NCBI GenBank assembly: GCA_001563965.1
Contig: LKMS01000119.1
Location: 1 to 5,400, forward strand
Source: Haloferacaceae archaeon PL-Br10_E2g29
GTDB taxonomy: Archaea > Halobacteriota > Halobacteria > Halobacteriales > Haloferacaceae
Length of the DNA: 5,400 nt
Direction: 5' to 3'
The translations under genes were made by a program, and so were the position numbers. Under the pieces are notes generated by a model, which saw only the letters and a program-made list of their open reading frames with translations, did no database searches and was not told where the DNA came from. Each line of letters starts with the position of its first letter. The stretch's first letter is position 1. This document shows positions 1-5,400 of the stretch, piece by piece.

Positions 1-529
1 GATCAAGCGGGGTCGTGAGGTCGACCGACCCGAGTTGCTGGAGCGACTGGAGACGGTCGGCCTCCGCGCGAAGCTCGTCAAGTCGGGTTTTTGCCGCATG
101 GCGGGCGGTTCGGTAAGCTTCGCGCGCGTTCTCGCGTTCTTCGAGCATCGCGACGGCCTCGCCGGCGGGTTCGAGCGCGTCGCGCGCAAACGCGAAGTCG
201 TCGTCGCTCAGCCGGCGTTTGTCCATCCGGTCGCTGGCGCGCTGGAATCCGTCGTAGCCGGGGGTGTCGTCGGGAACCGAGTCGGCCAGCGAGAGGAACT
301 GGCTCTGAAACCGGAGATACGCGCCGAAGTCGCCGGTTCCGGTGGCGCTGTCGGCGTACGACTCCAGCAGTCGAATCGCGTTGCGGTAGGCGTCCGCTGC
401 GGTTTCGACGGCCGACTCGCCGTGGTCGGCAATCGCGGCTTCAGCGTCGCCAACGCGGTCGGCGGCGGCTTCGAGTTCCGTTATCGTCTCGGCTGCGGGC
501 GTCGACGTGGGGGGCGGGCTGTCGGTCAT
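1..529 (-). CDS. DUF7118-like haloarchaeal protein, 3' end cut off by window
   Basis: The minus strand is open from an ATG at 529 to the window edge, giving 176 codons with no stop. The product is soluble, acidic and mostly helical, with no membrane segment or signal peptide. A disordered Pro/Thr start (residues 1-15, MTDSPPPTSTP) is followed by an Ala/Glu-rich helix (about 16-58). A central block contains GTGDFGAYLRFQSQFL and VPDDTPGYDGFQ, then RMDKRRLSDDDFAFARDAL. Last comes a charged, coiled-coil-prone helix (LEERENAREAYRTARHAAK..LDELRAEADRLQ). The order of these elements matches what I remember of the haloarchaeal DUF7118 family, whose function is unknown. The ATG lies one base beyond the hisI stop codon, so the two genes are probably one transcript. 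No Shine-Dalgarno is visible. The family call is from memory; the reading frame itself is secure. Confidence 0.75.
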   Translation of the reverse strand, partial: MTDSPPPTSTPAAETITELEAAADRVGDAEAAIADHGESAVETAADAYRNAIRLLESYADSATGTGDFGAYLRFQSQFLSLADSVPDDTPGYDGFQRASDRMDKRRLSDDDFAFARDALEPAGEAVAMLEERENAREAYRTARHAAKTRLDELRAEADRLQSLQQLGSVDLTTPLD

Positions 530-530
530 C

Positions 531-899
531 TTATTCGTAGACGTCGTCTGGATCGAACACACGGTCGGCGACCGCTTCACCATCGATGCGGCGGTAAAAG
601 CAGCTTTCGCGGCCGGTGTGACAGGCCCCGCCGGTCTGATCGACAAGGTACAACAGCGTGTCGGCGTCGCAGTCGACACGAACCTCGCTGACCGCTTGGG
701 TGTGGCCGCTGGTTGCGCCTTTTTTCCAGAGCTCGTCGCGCGAGCGCGAGTAGTAGTGTGCAATCCCAGTATCGAGCGTCGCTTCGAGCGCCTCCTCGGT
801 CACGTACGCGAGCATGAGCACGTCTTTGGAGTCGACATCTTGGGCGACCGCGGGGACGAGGCCGTCGTCGCCGAAATCAACGTCAACGTGGTCGGTCAT
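531..899 (-). CDS. hisI: phosphoribosyl-AMP cyclohydrolase (histidine biosynthesis)
   Basis: This 122-residue cytosolic enzyme opens the purine ring of phosphoribosyl-AMP to give ProFAR, the third step of histidine biosynthesis. The diagnostic motifs are all present: SRSRDELWKKG (51-61) then SGHTQ (64-68); the metal-site motif DCDAD with D76, C77, D78 and D80; and the zinc cysteines C93 and C100 in GACHTGRESCFYR. In the family, the three Cys bind Zn and the three Asp bind Mg. The length is normal for a stand-alone HisI, and there is no fused HisE domain. The reading frame stays open upstream to 1286, but the ATG at 899 is the right start: family homology begins here, and a TATA-like box sits about 26 nt upstream. 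The DUF7118-like gene follows after one base. No other his gene is in the window. Confidence 0.96.
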   Translation of the reverse strand: MTDHVDVDFGDDGLVPAVAQDVDSKDVLMLAYVTEEALEATLDTGIAHYYSRSRDELWKKGATSGHTQAVSEVRVDCDADTLLYLVDQTGGACHTGRESCFYRRIDGEAVADRVFDPDDVYE

Positions 900-921
900 T
901 GTGTCGACAGAAGACCGCCGG

Positions 922-936
922 TCAAATAGGGTTTCG
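922..936 (-). promoter_or_regulatory. putative hisI promoter (BRE + TATA box)
   Basis: Read on the minus strand, CGAAAC (931-936) is followed by CTATTTGA (922-929). The A/T core is centred about 26 nt before the hisI ATG. This matches the haloarchaeal arrangement of a purine/A-rich BRE next to a TATA box, with transcription starting at or next to the start codon (leaderless). It also favours the ATG at 899 over upstream in-frame codons. Seen in sequence only; no transcription data. Confidence 0.6.
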
Positions 937-1007
937 CGTTTGCCAGCCACGACCGGAACGGCCGGCTGCGGCACAAAACACTTGCAGGACACCGAGCGAA
1001 ACCGCGT

Positions 1008-1376
1008 ATGGCGCGTTCGACCGACAAACTCAGCGGCGTGATCCTGCTCGGTGTCGGCCTCTCGATGATCGCGATACTGCTGCATTCGGCCCTGGTCGAG
1101 GGGCGGCAGGTTGGCGGGCTCGCCCAGGGAGTTGGCGTCGGTGTGGTCATGGCCGCCTCGGGAATCTACACGCTGTGGGGCGGCGAGTACGCGCTGTTGG
1201 TGCGGGCCGTCTGGAGCGTGCTGTTCGTGATTGGCAGTCTGCTTCCGCTGTTCATCCTGCTCGGAGCCGCCCAGGCCGAGTTTCACGTGTTTCTCGCCGT
1301 GAGTGCGGTGCTGGCGGTGATCTACGTGGGGTTGGTCGGTTCGACAGCACTCGATATCGTCCGGGCCTACCGTTAG
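1008..1376 (+). CDS. four-helix integral membrane protein, function unknown
   Basis: The product has 122 residues and I do not recognise its family. It looks like a small polytopic membrane protein. A short N-terminus (MARSTDKLSG) precedes four hydrophobic stretches at about 9-30, 38-57, 63-87 and 92-114, joined by very short loops; it ends in DIVRAYR. The basic residues at both ends suggest both termini are cytoplasmic. I see no catalytic or metal-binding motif. The start is the ATG at 1008. A weak A-rich element (ACAAAACA, 973-980) lies about 31 nt upstream, and there is no Shine-Dalgarno. The gene is divergent from hisI across a 108-bp gap. Its TAG stop overlaps the TAA stop of the convergent prepilin peptidase gene within four bases. 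Codon use is like its neighbours, so it is probably a real native gene. Confidence 0.8.
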   Translation: MARSTDKLSGVILLGVGLSMIAILLHSALVEGRQVGGLAQGVGVGVVMAASGIYTLWGGEYALLVRAVWSVLFVIGSLLPLFILLGAAQAEFHVFLAVSAVLAVIYVGLVGSTALDIVRAYR

Positions 1377-2527
1377 ACGAAGCCGAGTCGGGCGAGGAGT
1401 CCGAACAACAGGTCGCCGTAGACAAACGCGATGAGGAGGCCAAAAAACATCGGGACGATGAACGGCAGTCCCGGCGAGACCCAGACCATCTCGCGGTCGG
1501 AGTCACTGAGCAGTTCGAGCGCGTCACGAAGCGATTTAGGCGTCGATCCGTAGGCCGTTCCCTCGATTTCGTCGAAAAACCGGTCGGCTCCCCACGGGTC
1601 GATCTCGGTTGGGTCGGCATCGTCGTCGGACGAGTCCGCCATCTGTTCGGTGTCGACATCGCCGTGTTCGGACCGCGTTTCGAGCAGGTCGACCGCGACG
1701 GAATCGTCATCACCGTCGACCGCGACGGTACCATCGCTATCGACGGCGATTTCGGGATCGTTGTCACCGTCGACCGCGACGGAATCGTCATCACCGTCGA
1801 CTGAGACGGGTGGAGACGTAGTTGCGAGATGGGCCGCGCCGTCGGTTGGGTCGGCGGTGGTGGCGATGCTCGTTGGATCGCGGTGGGCCGCAGGGGAATC
1901 GCGCAGGGCCGCAAGCGTTGTTTGTCGCCACCGGAGATACATCCGCAGGGCGTCGAGATCGAGCCCGCGACCGATGCCGTCGGGCGTTTCGAACAGCCGG
2001 CCGTGGTACTCGGAAAGCACGTCGACTGCAACGGGGCGGGCGAGAAACATCGTAATCGGCGAAAACGCCCCGCGAGCGGCGTTGCTGAGTGCCAACGCGG
2101 GTGGCACCGCCATCGCCAACAGCGCCGTGTTCGTCAGCACCGTCAACGAAAACACCCCGCTTTGGGTTGCCGCAACCGGGAACGCCGTGTCGCCAACGAT
2201 GTAGGTCGGAAACGTCGGTAGCAGGACAGCGATCGTGATCATCGCCTTGGCGTCCGCGCCGCCGAACGCGCCGAGCCACCAGAAGGCGTAGCCAAGCGGC
2301 GCGACGAACAGGAGGCTGATGGCGACCTGCAGCAAAAACAGGCGTGCGACGAGCGTCTCGAACGGCCAAAAGAGGAACACTTCCCAGCCGAGCAGGACGA
2401 TCCCGAGTGCAATCAGCGGCGGCCACAGCCGGTTGGGCAGTCGCCGGGTCCGAATGTCGCGCCAGGCGGCCCACGCGAACACCGGGAGGATAACGAGCCG
2501 CAACAGATCGGGTCCCGAAGCGATCAC
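1373..2527 (-). CDS. pibD: archaeal prepilin/pre-archaellin peptidase (A24 family, PibD type)
   Basis: The 384-residue membrane aspartyl protease is expected to cut class III signal peptides from type IV pilins and archaellins before assembly. The first catalytic Asp is D24 in AWRDIRTRRLPN, just after TM1 (about 5-22). The second is D92 in GAFGGADAKAM, the archaeal variant of the GxGD motif. Further hydrophobic stretches lie at about 35-53, 57-85, 96-115 and 122-148. A long hydrophilic region (about 185-345) follows, then VWVSPGLPFIVPMF and a last helix (about 353-378) typical of the archaeal A24 C-terminus. The frame is open to 2665, but homology starts at MIASGPDLLRL, encoded by GTG at 2525-2527. 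A TATA-like box 24-25 nt upstream supports this as a leaderless GTG start. The oddity is an acidic tandem repeat at residues 245-280 in the linker. No pilin or archaellin gene is adjacent. Confidence 0.9.
   Translation of the reverse strand: MIASGPDLLRLVILPVFAWAAWRDIRTRRLPNRLWPPLIALGIVLLGWEVFLFWPFETLVARLFLLQVAISLLFVAPLGYAFWWLGAFGGADAKAMITIAVLLPTFPTYIVGDTAFPVAATQSGVFSLTVLTNTALLAMAVPPALALSNAARGAFSPITMFLARPVAVDVLSEYHGRLFETPDGIGRGLDLDALRMYLRWRQTTLAALRDSPAAHRDPTSIATTADPTDGAAHLATTSPPVSVDGDDDSVAVDGDNDPEIAVDSDGTVAVDGDDDSVAVDLLETRSEHGDVDTEQMADSSDDDADPTEIDPWGADRFFDEIEGTAYGSTPKSLRDALELLSDSDREMVWVSPGLPFIVPMFFGLLIAFVYGDLLFGLLARLGFV
1688..1801. repeat. in-frame tandem repeat (24/27/30-bp units) inside pibD
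   Basis: A 33-bp sequence at 1688-1720 recurs exactly at 1769-1801, an offset of 81 bp. The core GTCGACCGCGACGG starts at 1688, 1715 and 1769. A degenerate copy starts at 1796, and a diverged one starts ATCGAC at 1739. The units are 27, 24, 30 and 27 bp, all multiples of three. On the minus strand they encode GDDDSVAVD, GDNDPEIAVD, SDGTVAVD and GDDDSVAVD (PibD residues 245-280). The exact identity of the outer copies at DNA level points to recent duplication by slippage or unequal exchange. The block lies wholly in the acidic linker, away from catalytic and membrane segments. Confidence 0.9.
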
Positions 2528-2547
2528 AACTCGGTTTGGTGGGGCCG

Positions 2548-2555
2548 TACAAATA
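2548..2555 (-). promoter_or_regulatory. putative TATA box of pibD
   Basis: Read on the minus strand this is TATTTGTA, the only A/T-rich stretch just upstream of the GTG codon. It is centred about 24-25 nt before the start, which fits a leaderless haloarchaeal transcript. No clear BRE is visible. It lies in the 137-bp gap shared with the divergent serB gene. Confidence 0.5.
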
Positions 2556-2629
2556 GACTGGCGGTCGCGGCGAGCGCGTGATGCGCCTGGTGACAGAACA
2601 ACTGAACGCAGAACACACAACGCAAAACG

Positions 2630-2641
2630 GATGTTTTTCAC
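2630..2641 (+). promoter_or_regulatory. possible serB-blh promoter element
   Basis: A T-rich stretch (GATGTTTTTCAC), preceded by CGCAAAAC, sits about 28 nt before the serB ATG, where a TATA-type element would lie for a leaderless or very short leader. It is a poor match to the usual haloarchaeal TATA consensus, so this is a positional inference only. No Shine-Dalgarno precedes the ATG. Confidence 0.3.
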
Positions 2642-2664
2642 GGCGCGCCGAAAACAGTCGAACA

Positions 2665-3318
2665 ATGAGCCTCATTGCGTTCGATTTCGACGGCACGCTG
2701 TCGGATTCGGAGATGACCGTTCTGCTGGGCGAACGGGTCGGCGTCGCCGACGAGATGGCCGACATCACCGAACGGGCGATGAACAACGAGATCAGCTACG
2801 CCGAGAGCCTGCGCAGCCGCGCCGAACTCCTCACGGGCCTCTCGGAAGCCGACGCCGACGCGGCCTACGGGCAGGTCGAACTGCGGCCCGACGCAGCGGC
2901 GCTCATCGACCGACTCCGCGAGGCTGGCCACACCGTCGCCATCTTCACCGGCGGCTTCGAGCGGGGCGTTCGGCGGGCGCTCGACAGTGCGGGCACCGAA
3001 GTCGACCGCATCGTCTCGAACCATCTGCCGATCGAAGACGGCGAACTCACCGGCGAGGTGACGGGCCCACTCATCGAGGGGATGAAAGACGAACAGCTCG
3101 AATCGCTCGCCGGCGACCTCGACGTCGAACTGGCCGACACCATCGCGGTTGGCGACGGCGCAAACGACCTTCCAATGCTGGAAGTCGCCGGCTTTGCGGT
3201 CGGCTTCGAGCCGAAGCCGGCGGTCGAACCCGCCTGCGACGCGGTCGTTTCGACGATGGCGGAACTCGACGCACTGCTCGACGAACGCGGCGTGTTTGCG
3301 GCGGTCGCCGACAGCTGA
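2665..3318 (+). CDS. serB: phosphoserine phosphatase (HAD superfamily, SerB type)
   Basis: This 217-residue cytosolic enzyme is predicted to hydrolyse O-phosphoserine to serine, the last step of the phosphorylated serine pathway. All four HAD motifs are visible. Motif I is DFDGTLSD, with nucleophile D7 and acid/base D9. Motif II is FTGGF with T95. Motif III is K141 in GMKDEQ. Motif IV is GDGANDLPML with D164 and D168, the exact SerB-type signature. Residues about 14-75 form the helical cap domain that sets substrate choice in this family. There is no N-terminal ACT domain, so it is a core-only SerB. The frame extends back to a GTG at 2578, but the HAD fold starts at MSLIAFDFDG, so the ATG at 2665 is preferred. 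The blh gene follows after 6 nt. A related phosphatase with another substrate cannot be excluded from motifs alone. Confidence 0.88.
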   Translation: MSLIAFDFDGTLSDSEMTVLLGERVGVADEMADITERAMNNEISYAESLRSRAELLTGLSEADADAAYGQVELRPDAAALIDRLREAGHTVAIFTGGFERGVRRALDSAGTEVDRIVSNHLPIEDGELTGEVTGPLIEGMKDEQLESLAGDLDVELADTIAVGDGANDLPMLEVAGFAVGFEPKPAVEPACDAVVSTMAELDALLDERGVFAAVADS

Positions 3319-3324
3319 GCCGAC

Positions 3325-4416
3325 ATGGGCGCGAAACGGGACGGATCGGCTGGATCGGATGCGACGGCTACGGACGAGACGGCACTGGAATCACTGGATA
3401 CGACGTGGCCCCGGGATTCGACGGTCGGCCGACTCACGATGACGCTGCCGCTGGTCGTGATTGCGCTGGCGATTCCGTTCGGCGGCGTCGTCGACCGCCT
3501 CCCACCGGCCGTCGAGTTCGCGCCGTTCGTCCTCAGCGTCCTCCTGTTCGGCTTGCCTCACGGCGCGGTCGACCACCTCATGCCGGTCCGGCTGGCCGAC
3601 CAGCCGCTGGGGCGGTCGCTCGCTCTCATCAGCGTCGTCTACGCGGTGCTGGGCGGGGCGTATCTGGTCGTCTGGCTCGTTTCGCCCGCACTCGCGCTGC
3701 TTGCGTTTCTCGCGATGACGTGGTTTCACTGGGGCCAAGGCGACGTGTTTGCGCTCCGCGCGTTCGGCGATGGCGACCACATCCGAACGGCGAGTGATCG
3801 GTGGCTCTCACTACTGACGCGCGGTGGTCTCCCGATGTTGGTGCCGTTGCTCGCCCAACCCGACGCCTACCGCGTTGTCGTCGACGGAATCGTCGGGTTG
3901 TTCAATCCCGCCGCGACCGACTCGCTTACCCCCCTATTTCGCGTGGACGTTCGGCTCGCGCTCGGTGTCGTGTTTGCGGGAACCTGCGTTTTCGGGCTGT
4001 TGTGGACCGCTCGCCACGTTCGTGCCGGGCGGGCAAGCTGGACAGGGTTGGGGTGGGATGCAGTGGAAATAGCGCTTTTGTGGGCTTTCTTCTGGCTCGT
4101 TCCGCCGGTGTTTGCCGTCGGGCTCTACTTCGCCGTCTGGCACGCGGTTCGCCACATCGGTCGGCTCGCAATCGTCGACGACGCGGCGCGGTCGGCGCTC
4201 GATCGGGGAGTGTGGCCGACGGCACTCGGACGGTTCTACCGGGATGCCGCCCCACTGACTGCCGTCTCGCTGCTGTTGTTCGTCGGACTCTACGTCGCCG
4301 TGCCGACCGATGGCTCACTGGAGACGCTGTTGGCCGTCTATCTCGTCGGCATCGCGGTGTTGACGCTGCCGCACGTCGCCGTCGTGACGTGGATGGATCG
4401 CAGGCAGTACGGGTAG
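3325..4416 (+). CDS. blh: Brp/Blh-family beta-carotene 15,15'-dioxygenase (retinal synthesis)
   Basis: This 363-residue polytopic membrane protein is predicted to cleave beta-carotene at its central double bond to give two retinal molecules, the chromophore of bacteriorhodopsin, halorhodopsin and sensory rhodopsins. Family His motifs lie in the expected order: GLPHGAVDH (H79, H84), WFHWGQGD (H135), VWHAVRH (H273, H277) and LPH (H350). In studied Blh proteins, four such His bind the catalytic iron. About eight to nine hydrophobic segments occur from residue 41 on (roughly 41-58, 64-79, 98-119, 121-138, 163-178, 208-228, 245-275, 308-326, 333-354). Residues 1-38 are hydrophilic and Ser/Thr/Asp-rich, probably a disordered cytoplasmic tail; M39 (3439) is an alternative start. 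It sits 6 nt after serB, which suggests co-transcription. No opsin gene is in the window. The symbol brp is also used for this family. Confidence 0.92.
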   Translation: MGAKRDGSAGSDATATDETALESLDTTWPRDSTVGRLTMTLPLVVIALAIPFGGVVDRLPPAVEFAPFVLSVLLFGLPHGAVDHLMPVRLADQPLGRSLALISVVYAVLGGAYLVVWLVSPALALLAFLAMTWFHWGQGDVFALRAFGDGDHIRTASDRWLSLLTRGGLPMLVPLLAQPDAYRVVVDGIVGLFNPAATDSLTPLFRVDVRLALGVVFAGTCVFGLLWTARHVRAGRASWTGLGWDAVEIALLWAFFWLVPPVFAVGLYFAVWHAVRHIGRLAIVDDAARSALDRGVWPTALGRFYRDAAPLTAVSLLLFVGLYVAVPTDGSLETLLAVYLVGIAVLTLPHVAVVTWMDRRQYG

Positions 4417-4433
4417 CCCGCGGGAGCGCGGGC
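4416..4433 (+). terminator. GC-rich hairpin at the blh stop codon
   Basis: A perfect 7-bp inverted repeat, GCCCGCG and CGCGGGC, flanks a GGAG loop. It begins at the last base of the blh TAG stop. No T-run follows directly, whereas archaeal termination usually depends on T-rich tracts; the nearest pyrimidine-rich stretch is TTCACTTTCACC at 4471-4482. It may instead stabilise or mark the 3' end of the serB-blh mRNA. The structure is clear, the function uncertain. Confidence 0.35.
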
Positions 4434-4492
4434 GACGGCGACCCGGTTGCCGCTCGATCGCTGCACCGGCTTCACTTTCACCGCACTCCGCA

Positions 4493-4503
4493 AAGCGTTA
4501 ACC
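4493..4503 (+). promoter_or_regulatory. possible hef promoter element
   Basis: AAGCGTTAACC is the most A/T-rich element upstream of the hef ATG and is centred about 29 nt before it, near the usual TATA position. The match to consensus is weak. The 110-bp gap between blh and hef otherwise holds only the hairpin at its left end and no reading frame I can support. Confidence 0.3.
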
Positions 4504-4526
4504 GAGCGGACGTTCTACCGCGAGTA

Positions 4527-5400
4527 ATGGCGGCAACTGAGGACGTTGGCTACGTCGACCACCCGCTGCTCGCCGAGGATTTCATCGAGCGGCGGCTCTA
4601 CCAGCTTCAACTGGCGGGCACCGCCCGCCGCGCGCACACGCTCGTCTGTTTGCCGACCGGCCTCGGCAAAACGAGCGTCAGCCTGCTGGTGACGGCCGAT
4701 CGGCTCGATTCCGTTGGCGGCAAAGCCCTGCTGCTCGCACCAACCAAGCCGCTCGTCCAGCAGCACGCCGAGTTCTACCGCGAGGCGCTAACGGTTCCCG
4801 ACGACCAAATCGTCGTGTTTACCGGAGACGTTCGGCCCGACGACCGCGCCGCGCTCTGGGCCGACGCGCGAATCGTTATTGCGACCCCGCAGGTCGTCGA
4901 AAACGATCTCGTCGGCAACCGGATTTCGCTGGCCGACGTGACCCATCTCACCTTCGACGAATGTCACCGCGGAACCGGCGAGTACGCCTACGTCTACATC
5001 GCCGAGCGCTACCACGCCGATGCCGACCAGCCGCTGGTGACCGCAATGAGCGCCTCACCGGGCGGCACGAAAGAAGACATTCAGACGATCTGTGAGAACC
5101 TCGGGCTCGACGCGGTCGAAGTGATGACCGAGGACGACGCCGACGTCGACGAGTTTACCCACGACACCCAGGTCGAGTGGAAACGAATCGATCTCCCGCA
5201 GGAACTGCTCGACATTCGCGACGGCATCAACGAGGTCATTGCCGACCGACTGTCGAAGCTCCGCGAGTTGGGAGTCACCAACGTGTCGAGTCCCGACATT
5301 TCGCAAACCCAGCTCAACAAAATCGGCGCACAACTGCGGAAACTGATGGACAACGACCAGTCCGAGGGCTATCAGGGGATGTCGATTCACGCCGAGATCA
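4527..5400 (+). CDS. hef: Hef helicase/nuclease (FANCM/Mph1 family), N-terminal part
   Basis: The plus strand is open from the ATG at 4527 to the window edge (291 codons). Hef remodels and cuts stalled replication forks. The full protein has an SF2 helicase followed by an XPF-type nuclease and HhH domain; only the first helicase domain and the start of the inserted domain are visible here. Motifs: Q-motif-like YQLQL (25-29), Walker A PTGLGKT (43-49), Ia APTKPLV (71-77), Ib TPQ (120-122), motif II DECHRGTGEYAYVYIAERY (144-162) and motif III SAS (175-177) within TAMSASPGG. The charged helices from about 222 on (LPQELLDIRDGINEVIADRL) fit the Hef/FANCM inserted domain. Motif II is DECH rather than the DEAH usual in this group. 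The start is supported by the VDHPLL N-terminus, which I recall from haloarchaeal Hef. It appears to be its own unit, 110 bp after blh. Confidence 0.92.
   Translation, partial: MAATEDVGYVDHPLLAEDFIERRLYQLQLAGTARRAHTLVCLPTGLGKTSVSLLVTADRLDSVGGKALLLAPTKPLVQQHAEFYREALTVPDDQIVVFTGDVRPDDRAALWADARIVIATPQVVENDLVGNRISLADVTHLTFDECHRGTGEYAYVYIAERYHADADQPLVTAMSASPGGTKEDIQTICENLGLDAVEVMTEDDADVDEFTHDTQVEWKRIDLPQELLDIRDGINEVIADRLSKLRELGVTNVSSPDISQTQLNKIGAQLRKLMDNDQSEGYQGMSIHAEI

Noticed and set aside
900..1286. N-terminal extension of hisI on the minus strand
   Set aside because: The extension lacks HisI homology, overlaps the membrane protein gene and crosses the hisI promoter; the ATG at 899 fits both family length and TATA spacing.
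1688..1801. Possible short CRISPR-like array
   Set aside because: The units are contiguous without unique spacers, vary by multiples of three, and lie in frame inside pibD, so this is a coding tandem repeat.
899..1804. A 301-codon plus-strand open frame overlapping the membrane protein and pibD
   Set aside because: Arg/Gly-rich shadow with repeat-derived residues at its end; the opposite strand holds PibD with catalytic motifs.
2578..2664. Earlier GTG start for serB
   Set aside because: It would add 29 residues with no HAD homology before motif I, and would place the start inside the divergent promoter region.
2319..3797. A 492-codon plus-strand open frame across pibD, serB and blh
   Set aside because: It is Arg-rich low-complexity translation out of frame with three genes that carry clear family motifs; high G+C creates such shadow frames.
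1..5400. tRNA, rRNA, insertion sequence, prophage or toxin-antitoxin genes
   Set aside because: No clover-leaf-like segment, transposase motif, terminal inverted repeat or small paired ORFs were seen on either strand.

Overview
This is a chromosomal window from a halophilic archaeon (class Halobacteria). The evidence is the high G+C content with strong GTC/GAC/GCG codon bias, very acidic predicted proteins, promoters with a TATA-like box about 25 nt before the start codon and no Shine-Dalgarno (leaderless style), and archaea-specific genes (a PibD-type prepilin peptidase and Hef). The genus cannot be fixed from the sequence alone. The DNA is almost fully coding; every gene-free gap is shorter than 140 bp.

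Layout: (1) 1-529, minus strand: the first 176 codons of a small coiled-coil-prone protein resembling the haloarchaeal DUF7118 family, running off the left edge. (2) 531-899, minus: hisI, histidine biosynthesis, one base upstream of (1) and probably co-transcribed with it. (3) 1008-1376, plus: a four-helix membrane protein of unknown function, divergent from hisI. (4) 1373-2527, minus: a prepilin/pre-archaellin peptidase (PibD type) with a GTG start and an acidic tandem-repeat insert. It converges on (3) with overlapping stop codons. (5) 2665-3318, plus: a SerB-like HAD phosphoserine phosphatase. (6) 3325-4416, plus: a Brp/Blh-family beta-carotene 15,15'-dioxygenase that makes retinal, 6 nt after serB. 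(7) 4527-5400, plus: the N-terminal helicase part of Hef, a fork-repair helicase/nuclease, running off the right edge.

The genes form short units rather than one pathway: hisI with the DUF7118 gene, the serB-blh pair, and single genes for the membrane protein, PibD and Hef. They cover amino-acid synthesis (HisI, SerB), surface pili and archaella (PibD), retinal supply to rhodopsins (Blh) and DNA repair (Hef). No opsin, pilin, mobile element, RNA gene or CRISPR array is present. I found no convincing undescribed system. The most unusual item is a minisatellite-like in-frame repeat that builds an acidic linker inside the prepilin peptidase; the serB-blh linkage comes second.
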